Below, piece after piece: positions 33,842 to 45,323 of a stretch of DNA of 64,000 bases. Position 1 is the stretch's first letter, and every line of letters starts with the position of its first letter. Position numbers and translations under genes: made by a program. The notes under the pieces were generated by a model, which had not been told where the DNA came from, did no database searches, and saw only the letters and a program-made list of their open reading frames with translations. Origin of the DNA: Adiantum capillus-veneris. Lineage: Eukaryota > Streptophyta > Polypodiopsida > Polypodiales > Pteridaceae. The stretch covers positions 77,953,884 through 78,017,883 of the forward strand of contig CM043944.1 in the NCBI GenBank assembly GCA_014529385.2, read 5' to 3'.

Positions 33842-34032
33842 TGTTGGGGGTAAAGGCCCCCTGTGGCCCCCCTCTTGTATAGTGTACACATACTTATACT
33901 CAAAACTCACTTATAAGTGAGTACACACATTTTATTAAGTGTTCGGGCACTTTGGCCGGACAACTTATAAGTGTACTTAATAAATCAAAGAACCCTCACA
34001 AAAAAACACAATCGTGGGTTTCTTACGTTTGA

Positions 34033-34070
<38 letters not shown>

Positions 34071-34144
34071 GATCTGCTGCGCATCCTTCTTCTTGCATTG
34101 TGTGCCCATCTCCTCCTGCTCTTGCACACTCCCTGCACTCAGCA
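33842..34144 (+). repeat. 5' LTR of Copia-1 (303 bp)
   Basis: It begins TGTTGGGGGTAAAGG and ends GCACTCAGCA. It contains a 16-bp perfect palindrome, CTCACTTATAAGTGAG (33906-33921), a second TTATAAGTG about 60 bp on, and a CT tract at 34031-34068. Confidence 0.9.
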
Positions 34145-34147
34145 AAC

Positions 34148-34159
34148 TGGTATCAGAGC
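34148..34159 (+). promoter_or_regulatory. Primer-binding site of Copia-1
   Basis: TGGTATCAGAGC, three bases after the LTR end. Confidence 0.88.
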
Positions 34160-35029
34160 AAGGCTACGTGCCTTGGGCGAATCTCTCTCGCGTAGGAAGG
34201 AGTTTCTCTCTCCTGCGCAGATTTTCTCTCTCTAGAAACAGCAGTGCAACAACTTTCTCTCTCTTCTCCAAGTACGGTACGTCGACTACCATTGCTTACA
34301 CGTTGAAAACATGGAATTACAGGTCCAAGACAGGTGTTTTTTGGCTGTTTTTGGCTAAAAATAGGCCATTTTCTGCATATTCAGGTGTATGAACAACAAA
34401 ACACGTTTACAGGCTGTCACAGGGCACTTTGGGGAACCCAATTTCACGTTTGGAATTGGGGCTTTCTACCACTTTGCTGAAATTTGTCAAATTTCAGCAA
34501 TTATTCGCGACAAAACTTGGGGCTTTTGCTAATTTCAACAAAAACTACCAAGTTTACTCCTTACAGGTGCAGGTGGCGAAGCTACAGTGGAGAATTGAGC
34601 AGTGAGAATTTGGGACTTTTGCTGAATTTTGAAAAATTCGGCAAAATTTCACTCATGTATTTACATTTGTGGTCAATTTGAGCAAAGAGATTGAGGCTTG
34701 TGGAGCCTACAGGTGTTTATTCAATTATTTGAGCAACTTTCCCCTGTTATGTGTATTGCCAAATGTACTTTATGCAGTGAAACTGTGGCATGTACAACAT
34801 TGGGGTCATTGCAAATGCATTTGGTGATGTATACTTGATGTGAGGTTGTTCTACGCGTTGAGTTTGACATGCTCAATATGTCATCTTGCTGAAATTTTTT
34901 CTTTTGAAGTAAATTACAGCATTATATTTGCTCTTGTAGGCACTTTTACAGTGTATATTTGCATTTGCTTTTGCGGTACAGTGATTGTACTTCTTGGCTG
35001 AAAATTATCAGTTTTTGTTTTGTCTCATT
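34160..35029 (+). other. Copia-1 untranslated leader
   Basis: About 870 bp between the PBS and the first gag ATG, without coding homology. It likely holds packaging and translation signals, which I cannot locate. Confidence 0.55.
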
Positions 35030-37345
35030 ATGGTTGACACTCCATCATCCTCGGACTCTAAGAGCCTCTTTGAGATCCGTAGGTTTGATGGTACAGGTTT
35101 TGATTTGTGGAAGGATCGCATACAGGGCATTCTTTTCTTGAAAGAGTGCGATGATGCATTGTCTGCAAATAAGCCAGAGGGTATGTTAGATGCAGATTGA
35201 ACTAAGCTTAACAGGAAAACCATTACTTACATCAAGATGGCTGTGACTGATGATATCCTTGTTGATATCAAGGGACTTGACACAGCTATGGCTGTGTGGG
35301 ATAAGGTTAAAGCAACTTATGAGAATACGACTCCTATAAATCAGGTCCATCTCATGAGGAAGCTTGTAAGCTTAGAGCTTGATGAGTCCAAATCTGTCTC
35401 TGATCACTTGAATGCCTTTGGTGGGATTTTGAGTCAGTGGAGTGATTCAGGTTTGCAGGCTTTTGAGGATGATAAGCTCAAGGCTATCTTTCTACTTATG
35501 ACACTGCCAGAGTCTTGGGAAGCATTGGTTGTTTCTTTGAGTAACAACCCCAACTTGACCTATGATGGCGTGCGTGGTTCTATCATCAATGCGGAGATTA
35601 GACACAAGTCAAGTGGGAGTGGCAGTGGATCAACCTATAATGTGTGTGGACACAATGAAAAAAGGCAAAATGTTGCAAATAAGCAAAGAAATCGCAGCAA
35701 AAGCAAGGAAAAACAGCAAGACATCACTTGTTATCAATGCAGAAGAAAGGGGCATAAAAAGCCCGATTGTAGGTATTTTAAGAAAGAGAAGGAGCGCAAG
35801 AAGCAAATGAATGCAAAAGGCAAGAAAAATGACAAAGATGGCAACTCTATTCCTAAGGAAAGTGAGCTTGAAAAGGCAAATGTGATCTTTAGTGTTGTCA
35901 TTAAAGAGATTGATGAAAATGAAGACACTAGTGATCTTTGTGTTGCATCTTTAGATCCACATGTCATGACTGTTGAGGATATGCATGTCACTAAGCATGA
36001 TGTGATAGATGCTTTGCTTTCTACTCATGATGGCCTGTCACAATCTTGGATTGTTGACAGTGGTGCCTCTTTTCATGTAACTCCCTCTTTGGAGTGTTTT
36101 GCCTCATACACTGCAGGAAACCTTGGAAAAGTGTATTTGGGCAATAACTATGCTTGTGACATTGAGGGAGTTGGCACCATACACCTGGCACTTGATAATG
36201 GCCAGGAACTCACTCTTCATGATGTTAGATATGTGCCTGGTATCAAGAAGAGTTTGCTTTCAGTTGGGCAGTTGGATAGCAGAGGCTTCTTCACTACATT
36301 TGGTGGTGGCATGTGGAAGATCCAAAAGGGATCTATGCTTGTGACTAGAGGCAGTAAGAAGGGTACTTTATACTATCTGCATTGCAAGGCATTACCTGGT
36401 CGTTTTGTTGCAATTGCAGAAGTGCAATCACACATGGAGCTTTGGCATAAGCGTCTTGGACATATGAGTCATAAGGGACTGCAGACTCTTTTCTCCCTTG
36501 GTAGGATTGATGTAAAAGGCTTTAAACTTGATTTTTGTGATGATTGTGTACTTGGAAAGCATGTAAAAGTTTCTTACTCTCATGGAGCCTCTAAAAAGGC
36601 TAGTATTTTGGATCTTGTACATTCTGATGTATGCACAATGCCAATAAAAACTCATGGTGGTTCTCGTTACTTTGTGTCTTTCATTGATGATTGTTCACGT
36701 AAGCTATGGGTTTATTTGCTCAAGGACAAGAGCGAGGTTTTAAATGCATTTAAAATTTTTTTTGCCTTTGTTTGTGCTCAAAAGGGTTTGAAAATTAAAT
36801 GCATACGTACAGATAATGGGGGGGAGTATGTTTCTAAAGATTTTAATGTTTTTTGTGATGAGAATGGGATTAAAAGGGAGCTCACTGTCCCTTATAATCC
36901 ATCTTCAAATGGTGTGGCTGAGCGTATAAATCGCACGTTATGTGAGAAGATTCGGTGCATGCTGTCTATAACTAATCTTTCGCAATTGTTTTGGGGGGAG
37001 GCACTTAAAACCGCGGTGCATATATGCAACCGATCTCCACATCGTGCGCTTGATGGTGGCATCCTTGAAGAGGTTTGGTCTGTCAAACCGTCTTCATATG
37101 ACCTCTTGAAAGTCTTTGGTTGTGAATGCTATGTACATGTGCCTGTTGACTTGAGGACCAAACTCGATATGAAATCCTTGAAAGGCATCTTCTTGGGTTA
37201 TGGAGAAATGGGATATAGAGTTTGGATTCCGGGGTCACATAAGGTAATTCGCAGCCGGGATGTGGTATTTAATGAACCTAAGCTGCTGAAAAATGCCACA
37301 GCTAATGACTTTGATAAGAAAAAGGTGAAATTTCAGCATGATTAG
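35030..37345 (+). pseudogene. Copia-1 gag, protease and integrase
   Basis: It starts MVDTPSSSDS, is interrupted by one TGA at 35198, then is open in the same frame to 37345. gag (copia type, LVSLELDESKSV...LNAFGGIL) carries the knuckle CYQCRRKGHKKPDC. Protease is WIVDSGASFHVTP. The pre-integrase zinc motif follows ELWHKRLGHMSHKGL, and the integrase core has HSDVC, DDCSRKLWVYLL, RTDNGGEY and SNGVAERINRT. Loss of about the linker and RT start follows. Confidence 0.88.
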
Positions 37346-37534
37346 TCACTTCCACAGCCATTTTCTACTGAAAATTCCGCTCCTTTTTGATGCTGGTCAT
37401 GAGGGTTAGCGTGTTATCATTGAGCCAGATGATAATGGACAGCAAGGGGATGCTGAAATTCAGCCTGAGGGTCAAAATCAGCATGCTGAAAAGCAATTAC
37501 AGTAGGGTATAAATGCTGAAAATCCTATTCCTAA

Positions 37535-38960
37535 CAAGTGGGTTTATAAGGTCAAATGTATTGATGACAAACCCAAGTACAAAGCACGTCTAGTTGCTAA
37601 GGGTTATGCACAGAAGGAAGGGATCGATTTCCAGGAGATTCTTTCACATGTGGTGAAGATGTCTACTCTCCGTGTGCTGTTTGCTTTATGTGCTATCTTG
37701 GATTTGGAGCTGGTTCAAATGGATGTGATCACTGCTTTCTTACATGGTGACTAGGATGAGGAGCTGTATATGCAGCAGCCTGAGGGCTTTGTCATTCCAG
37801 GGAAAGAGCATTTGGTATGCAAATTGAAACGTAGCTTGTATGGGTTGAAACAATCCCCTAGATAGTGGTACAAGAAGTTTGATACTTTTATGCTCAACCA
37901 TGGGTTCAAACGCAGCCATGCAGATCATTGCCTTTACACTAAAAGGGCTGAGGATGGAAGCCTTATTGTGTTGGTCCTTTATGTGGATGATATGCTACTT
38001 GCAGGAAAGCATAAAGAGACATTAGATGCATTGAAGAAAGAGTTGAATTCAGCCTTTTCTATGAAGGATTTGGGTGCAGCTGAGAATATTTTGGGCATGC
38101 GCATTAAGCGAGATTATAGATAGAAAGAAACGATTGTTGTTTCTCTCACAGGACAAGTACATCAAAAAGGTACTTGAACGTTTTCATATAGCTGATGCTA
38201 AGCCTCTTGGTGTGCGTTTACCGCCACACAGAAAGCTTAGCAAGCTTGATTGCCCAAAAGATGATGCTGCCAAACAAGTCATGAAAGGGATTCCTTATGC
38301 ATCCGCCTGTGGTTCTTTGATGTATGCCATGGTTGCTACACGTCCAGACATTGCTCATGCAGTGGGAGTTGTTAGCCAGTTTATGTCCAACCCTGGCAAA
38401 CCACATTGGGAGGCAGTGAAATGCATCTTTAGATATTTGAAAGGTACACAGGACATATGTATATGCTATGGTGGGAGTACACTTGCGCTGCGGGGTTATT
38501 GTGATTCGGACATGGCAGGCGATCTTGACACTAGGAAATCTACCAGTGGGTATGTCTTCACACTAGCTGGAGGTGCTATTTCTTGGTGTTCAAGGTTGGA
38601 AAAGATTGTGGCACTGAGCACTACAGAGGCTGAATATATTTCAGCCACAGAGGCTTTTAAGGAAGCCATATGGCTTGGCAGGTTGGTCAGGGATTTTGGT
38701 CTTCCTGCACATGCTCCAGTGCTTGGTTGTGATAGTTAGATTCAGTATGCCTGGCTAAGAATGCCATGTTTCATGCTCGTACCAAACACATAGATGTGCT
38801 GTACCACTTTATACGACAAGTCTTGGATGATGGTCTTGTCTCATTGACAAAGATCAAAACACAAGACAACCCTGTAGATGTCCTCACTAAGAGTCTTGCA
38901 AAGTCTCAACATGCATTGCATACGCTTAGTAGGAGTTGCTTAAAGGTACCACATTGGGCC
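37535..38960 (+). pseudogene. Copia-1 RT and RNase H
   Basis: RT starts abruptly at KWVYKVK and has YKARLVAKGYAQ, QMDVITAFLHGD, YGLKQSPR and the catalytic YVDDM. TAG stops interrupt it near 37752 and 37862, the second probably a former CAG. A frameshift near 38,110 precedes SQDKYIKKVLERF, and RNase H runs through GYCDSDMAGDLDTRKST and STTEAEYISAT. A further frame change near 38,740 precedes the final HARTKHIDV...ENP-type segment. Confidence 0.87.
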
Positions 38961-38974
38961 TCTAAGTGGGAGCT

Positions 38975-39261
38975 TGTTGGGGGTAAAGGCCCCCTGTGGC
39001 CCCCCTCTTGTATAGTGTACACATACTTATACTCAAAACTCACTTATAAGTGAGTACACACATTTTATTAAGTGTCCGTTCACTTTGGCCGGACAACTTA
39101 TAAGTGTACTTAATAAAACAAAGAACCCTCACAAAAAAATTCAATCGTGGGTTTCTTACGTTTGAGCTTTCTCTCTCTCTCTCTTTCGATCTGCTGCGCA
39201 TCCTTCTTCCTTCATTGTGTGCCCATCTCCTCCTTCTCTTGCACACTCCTTGCACTCAGCA
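38975..39261 (+). repeat. 3' LTR of Copia-1 (287 bp)
   Basis: Collinear with the 5' LTR; the main length difference is the shorter CT tract (39171-39187). It carries the same 16-bp palindrome at 39039-39054. It is preceded by the purine-rich AAGTGGGAG. Confidence 0.9.
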
Positions 39262-39266
39262 GACAG

Positions 39267-39690
39267 ATCACATGGGAGACGGATTTATTGTAGCTTTGTG
39301 GACTTCCGCAAAGCATTTGACACAGTACCCAGAGCTAGATTGATACGCAGATTACACGAGTTGGGAGTACCCACAGAGCTCATTTGGGGGGTCATGGCAT
39401 TATACAGGTTAGTAGTGGGGCATGTACGCACCTCAGAGGGCCTATCTACAGCGGTTTACTCCACTATTAGAGTGAAGCAGGGTTGCCCGCTCTCTCCTAC
39501 TCTATTTGGTATGCATGTGGAGAGGTTTCTGACTACATTGAGAGAGATGGTGATAGAGGTGCACAGCTGGCAGGGACATGGATTCCATTATTGTTATATG
39601 CTGATAATATTGCGTTGATCTCCGACTCTCCAGAGGGGATGCAACGTCACTTGGATGCCAAGGTCATGGTATTTAATACCACCCCATAGT
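39267..39690 (+). pseudogene. LINE copy B RT, 3' half
   Basis: It continues the RT after Copia-1: [35 protein letters not shown], and [19 protein letters not shown]. The catalytic pair reads ADN where copy A has VDD, so the second Asp is lost. A frameshift lies near 39,520. Confidence 0.8.
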
Positions 39691-40197
39691 GGATCAGGAG
39701 GTCAATGCCCGCATTCACATACGGCCAGGAGACAGTGGAGTATATAGATGCTTACACTTACCTTGGAGTGGTTTTCAGTGGACCAACATTTTCATTGAGG
39801 AGAGAAGCAGAGACTAGATTGACCAGAGCCCACACAGCATTGGGTAGATTGGAGAGGATATGTTCACATGTTTAGTTTCAATAGCCTCGGACGAAGCTTT
39901 GGCTGTTTGACACTTTGGTGGCTTTTGCATTGCTCTATGGAGCTGAGATATGGGGACCTTCATTGGACCATCACGGGAGGACAAGTCGCACTGATGGATG
40001 GGGGGACATGGAGAAGCCACTAGTCTCTATGATCTCGCGACTCATTAGAGCCAAGGCTTCAATACTACGTGCCATTATCTGGCAGAGGTAGCTGCCCCCC
40101 CACTAGTGGTGGAGGCGTTCACCAGATCTGTCTCCTTCGTACACCGCATGCGGAAACTTCCCAGAGACAGATATGCCCGCCTTGCACTTGAGTCCTC

Positions 40198-40803
40198 TTG
40201 ACAGTTAGCCATGCAGGGAGATACAACATGTTGGTATGGGGAAATGATATCATGGTTTCAAGCGCATGGGTTCAACGTAGACAGATTGCCCCCCTTCTAG
40301 TACTCACTGGATGCACCCTCTCTGACTCTTACACAGTCCGAGATCACCAGGCTCATCTGCCAGGACCTGACTCAGCTAGACACAAGGAGGACATGGATAC
40401 AACCAGCACAGGAGTTGGGCACGAAGATAGATTTCTACAGAGAGCATCTTCTCCAGCTTACGGAGGACGGTTTTGTGACGAGGCCCAGATACATGGACAC
40501 CCACTCGTCTCATGGGATACGATGTGCTATTGGTCAGATACGCACATCTTCACACCAGCTGCGGATCGAGATTGGGAGATACAGTGGAGTACCGCGGCAG
40601 ACGCCAGTACATGCCTCCTGTGTGACATGGAGCCTGAGACAGAGTTGCACTACACTTGCCACTGCCCCGTTTACTACGAGATACGTGCCCGCTTCCACTG
40701 CTTGTTCAAAGAGGGCTTCGGACGACTCTCCAGAGTCATGCGATATGAGGATCAGAGATACTTGGGTCTCTTTTTGCTGGAGCTGCACACAGAGAGAGCG
40801 TGA
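40198..40803 (+). pseudogene. LINE copy B C-terminal Cys/His region
   Basis: A 201-residue frame ending with [20 protein letters not shown], a C-x2-C...H-x3-C arrangement like the zinc-binding tails of many plant LINE RT proteins, followed by a helical end ([18 protein letters not shown]). The matching part of copy A is the duplicated 8451-9150 segment. Confidence 0.65.
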
Positions 40804-41342
40804 TGAAGGGAGAGGCTAGCCAGTCTCAGAGACGGATCACAGACTTCTTTAGAGCAGACACTGGACACCCGGAGGGAGCTACTACCACAGGAGAGCTCGT
40901 AGGCTCACACTAGAGGCGACCGAGCTAGGGAGATCCAGACGCCCACGACTGCGGAGGACTACACAGCATCGACGGAGGTTGCATCAGAGGATTCGGATCA
41001 CTTAAGCCCGACATGCATGACGCTTGGTCAGGCTATTGACCATGGAGGAGATTGACGAGATCCGCCAGCGCGACTGATGCTGGATCTTTTGTGATTTATC
41101 TATCCCACCTAGTTGCTTAGCTCACACCTAGCAGTTTAGGATTCCATAGTATTTTATTTTGTCATTTTTATTTTTTGTTACTCTCACCTTGTATCAGATC
41201 CACCACATTGTAACTTTTTGGTCTCATAGGTCACTTTGGCCTTTTGAAGACGTTAATATAACATTTCTTTTCATTTCTCTCTCTCGTCGGATAGATCTTT
41301 AAGGTCTCTTGGGATAGTTTCCTAGGACGTTAAAATACTCTT

Positions 41343-41412
41343 CTTCTTCTTCTTCTCCTCCTCCTCCTCCTCCTCCTCCTCTGTGTGCGCGCGCGTGTGT
41401 GTGTGTGTGTGT
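41343..41412. repeat. (CTT)n(CCT)n and (GT)n tracts
   Basis: Compound simple repeats between the end of LINE copy B and the start of LINE C. Confidence 0.85.
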
Positions 41413-41419
41413 GGTGTTT

Positions 41420-41735
41420 CCCACAGTCGGGCAACAGCGCTAGGGTTTCACAGCCGGACAGCAGCGCGTCAAGGTTTCGTAGTCGGACAGCAACGAGTCA
41501 GGGTTTCGTAGTCAGGCTGCAGCACGCTAGGGTTTCGCAGTCGGACAGCAGCGCGTCAGGGTTTCGCAGTTGGGAGCAGCGCGCTAGGGTTTCACAGTCG
41601 GACAACAGCGCGTCAAGGTTTCGTAGTCGGATAGCAGTACGCTAGGGTTTCGTAGTCGGGCAGCCGCGTGCTAGGGTTTTGCAGTCGCACAGCAGCGCGT
41701 CAGGGTTTTTCCAGTCGGACAGGGTTTTTGGAGGA
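41420..41735. repeat. About 30-bp minisatellite containing TAGGGTTT
   Basis: Around ten imperfect units of roughly 30 bp, each built on CAGTCGGACAGCAGCG followed by CTAGGGTTTCG or GTCAGGGTTTCG. TAGGGTTT (complement AAACCCTA, the plant telo-box) occurs in about half the units. Two further 48-50-bp repeats (GGCAGCAGGTGTG...GAGTGTGAGGAGTG) follow at 41737-41840. The array lies just upstream of the LINE C ORF1 and may be its 5' UTR or promoter. Confidence 0.75.
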
Positions 41736-42182
41736 GGTCGCGAAAAGGCAGCAGGTGTGGGTCGCGAGCAGAGTGTGAGGAGTGGTGGTCGCGAACAGGC
41801 AGCAGGTGTGTGTCGTCAGCAGAGTGTGAGGAGTGTTTGTATGAAACCCATTTGCTCCTCTGTCGTGCAGTTATGCCCTTTGCGCAGCCTCTACTCTGTG
41901 CGTTCTCTGCTGAGTGACCCCGTAGCTGCAGTCTGCCCTTGCCTGCACGCAGCTCTTCAAAGCTCACGGGAGCCTCAATAGCGGGCTAGTTTCGGCTAGG
42001 GTTTTCAGTCAGTTTGCGTGTGTGTGTATGTGTGTGTGTTTGCAAGCAGCAGGGTTTGTGTATAGCCAGTCTGTGTGTGTGTGAATAACAGTCAAAATTC
42101 AAAAACACCAAAAAAGAGTGTATGTGTGTGTGAGCTTCACATGTATTCGATTGAGCAGTGTATATACAAGCACCGGAAAGCC

Positions 42183-43096
42183 ATGGAAACTTCGGTTATG
42201 GATGCTTTAAGCCTTATCAAAGAATGTTTGCATGAGGACTTCGAGGATGCACGCCAAGCCTGCAAAGGATCCGCTTCCGTCATGGAAGTGCGCATTCCTA
42301 TGCAGGAGCTTATAGATCCTGTTGCTCAATATGCACTTAACGCTATCATTCTTTTTTTCCTAGGTAGAATGCCTACGGCTCAGGATGTAGGCCAATGGGT
42401 TGATTTCCTACTCAAACGGCAAGCAGTCCGAGGGGTTTACTTTGGCACGCGAGGTTTCTATGAAGTCCTACTGGCCGACATGGATGCTCGAGATGCTTTG
42501 CTTGAAATGTCTCCTCTTTTCTTCAATACGCAAATGACTCATGTACTGCCCTGGGCTCTCACCAAGGACTATCAGGGCCTCATTCGTCACAAGTGTCCCG
42601 TATGGGTTGAGGTGGTTGACTTTCCTCGCACTTGGCGTGTTTTTCTTCCTTTCTTGACTGTTGAGTTGGGCAAAGTCATTTGCCCTCCTAAGCTGGATGC
42701 AAACACAAATCAGTTTTGTATCCTGTGGGTCACGAATATCCCCACATGAGTAGGTATTTCGATCGATTCTGGGATGTAGTGGTTGGAAAGTGTCCATTTA
42801 AACTTAAATGGGGCAAATTTGCAAATTCTTGCTTCCGTTGTGGCAAATTTGGTCATATGCAGCCCGAATGTCCGAAACCAAATCTGCAACCACCTCCTTC
42901 AGCTGTCCCTAACCCTCAACCTCCTTCACCTCCGAAATCTTCTGCTGAGGTTCAAACCAAAGGTGCTTCAACCTCCTCACCGACAGCTGGGGTAAATAAA
43001 GGCAAAGGGAAACAATTACAATTGTCTGCACTTTCGCTTCTCCTAATATTAAAGACAAAGGAAAAGAACAGGTTTCAACCTCTCAAACTTGGATAG
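42183..43096 (+). pseudogene. LINE C ORF1 (gag-like with CCHC knuckle)
   Basis: Frame 42183-42749 starts METSVMDALSLIKE and encodes a globular part with PVWVEVVDFPRTW, like the DUF4283-type domain of plant LINE ORF1 proteins. Frame 42716-43096 continues with WDVVVGKCPFKLKWGKFANS and the knuckle CFRCGKFGHMQPEC, then a Pro-rich tail. The two frames overlap, so a frameshift near 42,730 breaks the protein. The start is chosen at METS because the residues before it lack similarity. Confidence 0.7.
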
Positions 43097-43429
43097 TGCC
43101 CAAGAAGAAACTCGCTAAAGCCGCTACAGCCCGTATTCTGGCATCTTCTCGTAATTATGTGTCCCCTTTTGAAGATTGTTGCTCAGAAAAAACTCCCTTG
43201 TAATGACAACAATTCTTTGGTTGAAGCCTGGGACAAGGTGGTTCGCTCTTACAAGGAAGTTGTTACAGGAGAAGCCTCTTCATTGCAAGGTGCCTTTATT
43301 TTCAATCATCCTGGTCCGGGTCTTGAGCGACCTCCTCAGGTCCCTACATCTGGGGAGGATGTGTCGATGGGCATTGGTACTTGAGTTTTCTCCCATTTTC
43401 CCGTTTCCTCGCCCACTGTATATACCATA

Positions 43430-43768
43430 TAGAATGCATAGTTCTTTGAGTTGCATCTCTTATAATGTGCGTTGGTTATGCATTCACGACAAGTGGCGGC
43501 TTACTAGGCACTATGTACATACATGTAAAGCGGACATTGTGGTTCTTCAAGAGCATAACCAACATGTGATTTTGTATGTGAGATGAGGATTGATTATGCT
43601 ATGTGTCTCTCGGATCATTTTCCCGTATGCTTGAAACTTCGTTTTGGCTCTTTTGATGTCAATGACACCATACCCAAGAAGAGACTTTTACATGTCAATA
43701 ATGCTTATCTCAAGCATGATCTTTTTCGCGCTATGATTGTGGAGATCATCCCGCCTTTGATATCTTAG
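43430..43768 (+). pseudogene. LINE C endonuclease remnants
   Basis: LSCISYNVRWL and ADIVVLQEHNQ mark the endonuclease start; after a stop near 43584 the next frame resumes at IDYAMCLSDHFPV, the end of the domain. Most of the catalytic core is deleted. Confidence 0.68.
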
Positions 43769-44329
43769 ATGTATGTTGATATGGACATAGCCTGGTTCCG
43801 CTTTGTTATCCATGTTCAATGTGTTATCTAGGATTATGGCGGGATTATTTGTCACAATTAAGGGAACAGGTTAATCATGCAGAGGATGCTTGTAGCAGAT
43901 TAATGCACTTGGCTAATCATTCTTCTCTTACTGACACTCAAATGATTGAGTTACTTTTTGCTCGCATTATGTTACGTCACAATGTGAGAGGAAATTGGCC
44001 AAATGGCAGCCTGGAGCTCGTCAACAAGCTTTTGCATATAAAGGATTCTTCTAGCATTTGCATCACTCTAGGCAGTCTCAAGCTATATAGAGAGTTAAAT
44101 TACCGTCAAGAGAGTGGACCTCCACTTTACGGGGGCTAGCACTAGCCCTACACTCATTATGGCAATATTTTTGAGGCCCCTTCTTCTCCCTCGAGAGAAG
44201 CTCACCAAGCACGTGACATGTTTCTATCGCATGTTACTCCCATTCTTTCGATGCAGCATGCTCAAGACTTGGAAGCTGTTTTCACTGAGTCAGAATTGTA
44301 TGCCAACTTGCTTGATTTTGGTCGGTGGA

Positions 44330-45268
44330 GAGCTCTTGGTTGGGATGGTCTCTCTGTGGAATTTTTATTGTCTTTCTGGGATTTTTTGAAGTTGCCTCTC
44401 TTGTTCATGATGAAGACAGCTTGGAAATAACATGAATTGCCCTCCTCTTGGAAAGAAGGTTTGCTTAAGTTGATACCTAAGCTTGCATTGTGTGAAGAAT
44501 TCTCTCATTGGCGGCCGATTACACTCATGCTTGTGGTATATAAATTAATGGCAAAAATGTTTGTTAACCGACTCAAGTGCTTTCTGCATGAAGGCTTGCA
44601 TCAATCTTAATACGGCTTCATTCCACGACGTCAAATTACTGATGACCTCGCGAATGTCATCATCGGTATGGAATATGCAAAATATACTCGACAGGATGTC
44701 TTGGTCGTGCAGGTTGACATTGAGAAGGCATTTGATACTGTTCTTTGGGATTATATTGTGGATACCATGCACCACTTGGGATTTGGGCCTAGGCTATCCT
44801 GTGTCGTGCTTTTCTTGTATGCACACATCACTTCTACAGGTTTGTTGGAAGGATCTCTCATAGAATCTTGGCCTTTGGGACGGTCGGTAAGGCAGGGTTG
44901 CCCTCTCAGTGCTTTGCTCTTTGCGATCGCTACTCACCCCTTGTTTATGTATTTGGATTCCTTGACTTCCAATGGTAGATTACATGGCTTGGCATTACCT
45001 TCTGGATGGCAGTTTGCTGGCAGGCCTATGCGGATGACTCTTTGTTTATGCCTCGCTATCATTATGATGATGTACATCAAATTATGCATACTCTTCATTT
45101 GTTTGGATTGGGAGCAGGTCTCAAAGTTAACTTCTGTAAATCCAAGCTATTGTCTCTGAAAGAGTGTGACTGGCATAAGATATTGTTAGGAAATAAGACG
45201 TAGCTAAATAGATATTTGAGTAGATTACTTAATCGAGAGAGATAGATTTCACACACAAGAGATTATAG

Positions 45269-45323
<55 letters not shown>

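Larger units (their letters stand above)
33842..39261 (+). mobile_element. Copia-1: Ty1-copia element with both LTRs, 5420 bp
   Basis: LTRs are 33842-34144 and 38975-39261. The target duplication has decayed: GGCAA at 33837-33841 and GACAG at 39262-39266, each one change from GGCAG, which is what LINE copy A has at the unoccupied site (minus strand of 11769-11773). The PBS is 34148-34159. The order gag-protease-integrase-RT-RNase H is that of Ty1-copia. It is disabled by several stops, a deletion between integrase and RT near 37.35-37.53 kb, and frameshifts near 38,110 and 38,740. Confidence 0.92.
31357..41280 (+). mobile_element. LINE copy B, interrupted by Copia-1
   Basis: Homologous to LINE copy A in opposite orientation. 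LINE parts are 31357-33836 and 39262 to about 41280, separated by Copia-1. The order is CT-rich 5' region, coiled-coil ORF1 part (32018-32281), endonuclease part (32420-32860), RT (33400-33836 and 39267-39690), and a C-terminal Cys/His region (40200-40803). Relative to copy A it has an internal deletion at about 32410 joining ORF1 directly to the middle of the endonuclease. It starts about 100 bp after the SAC3 stop codon. Confidence 0.83.

Noticed and set aside
41420-41735. Telomere repeat array
   Set aside because: TAGGGTTT occurs once per longer unit and is not arranged as consecutive TTTAGGG; it is a minisatellite containing telo-box motifs, not telomeric DNA.
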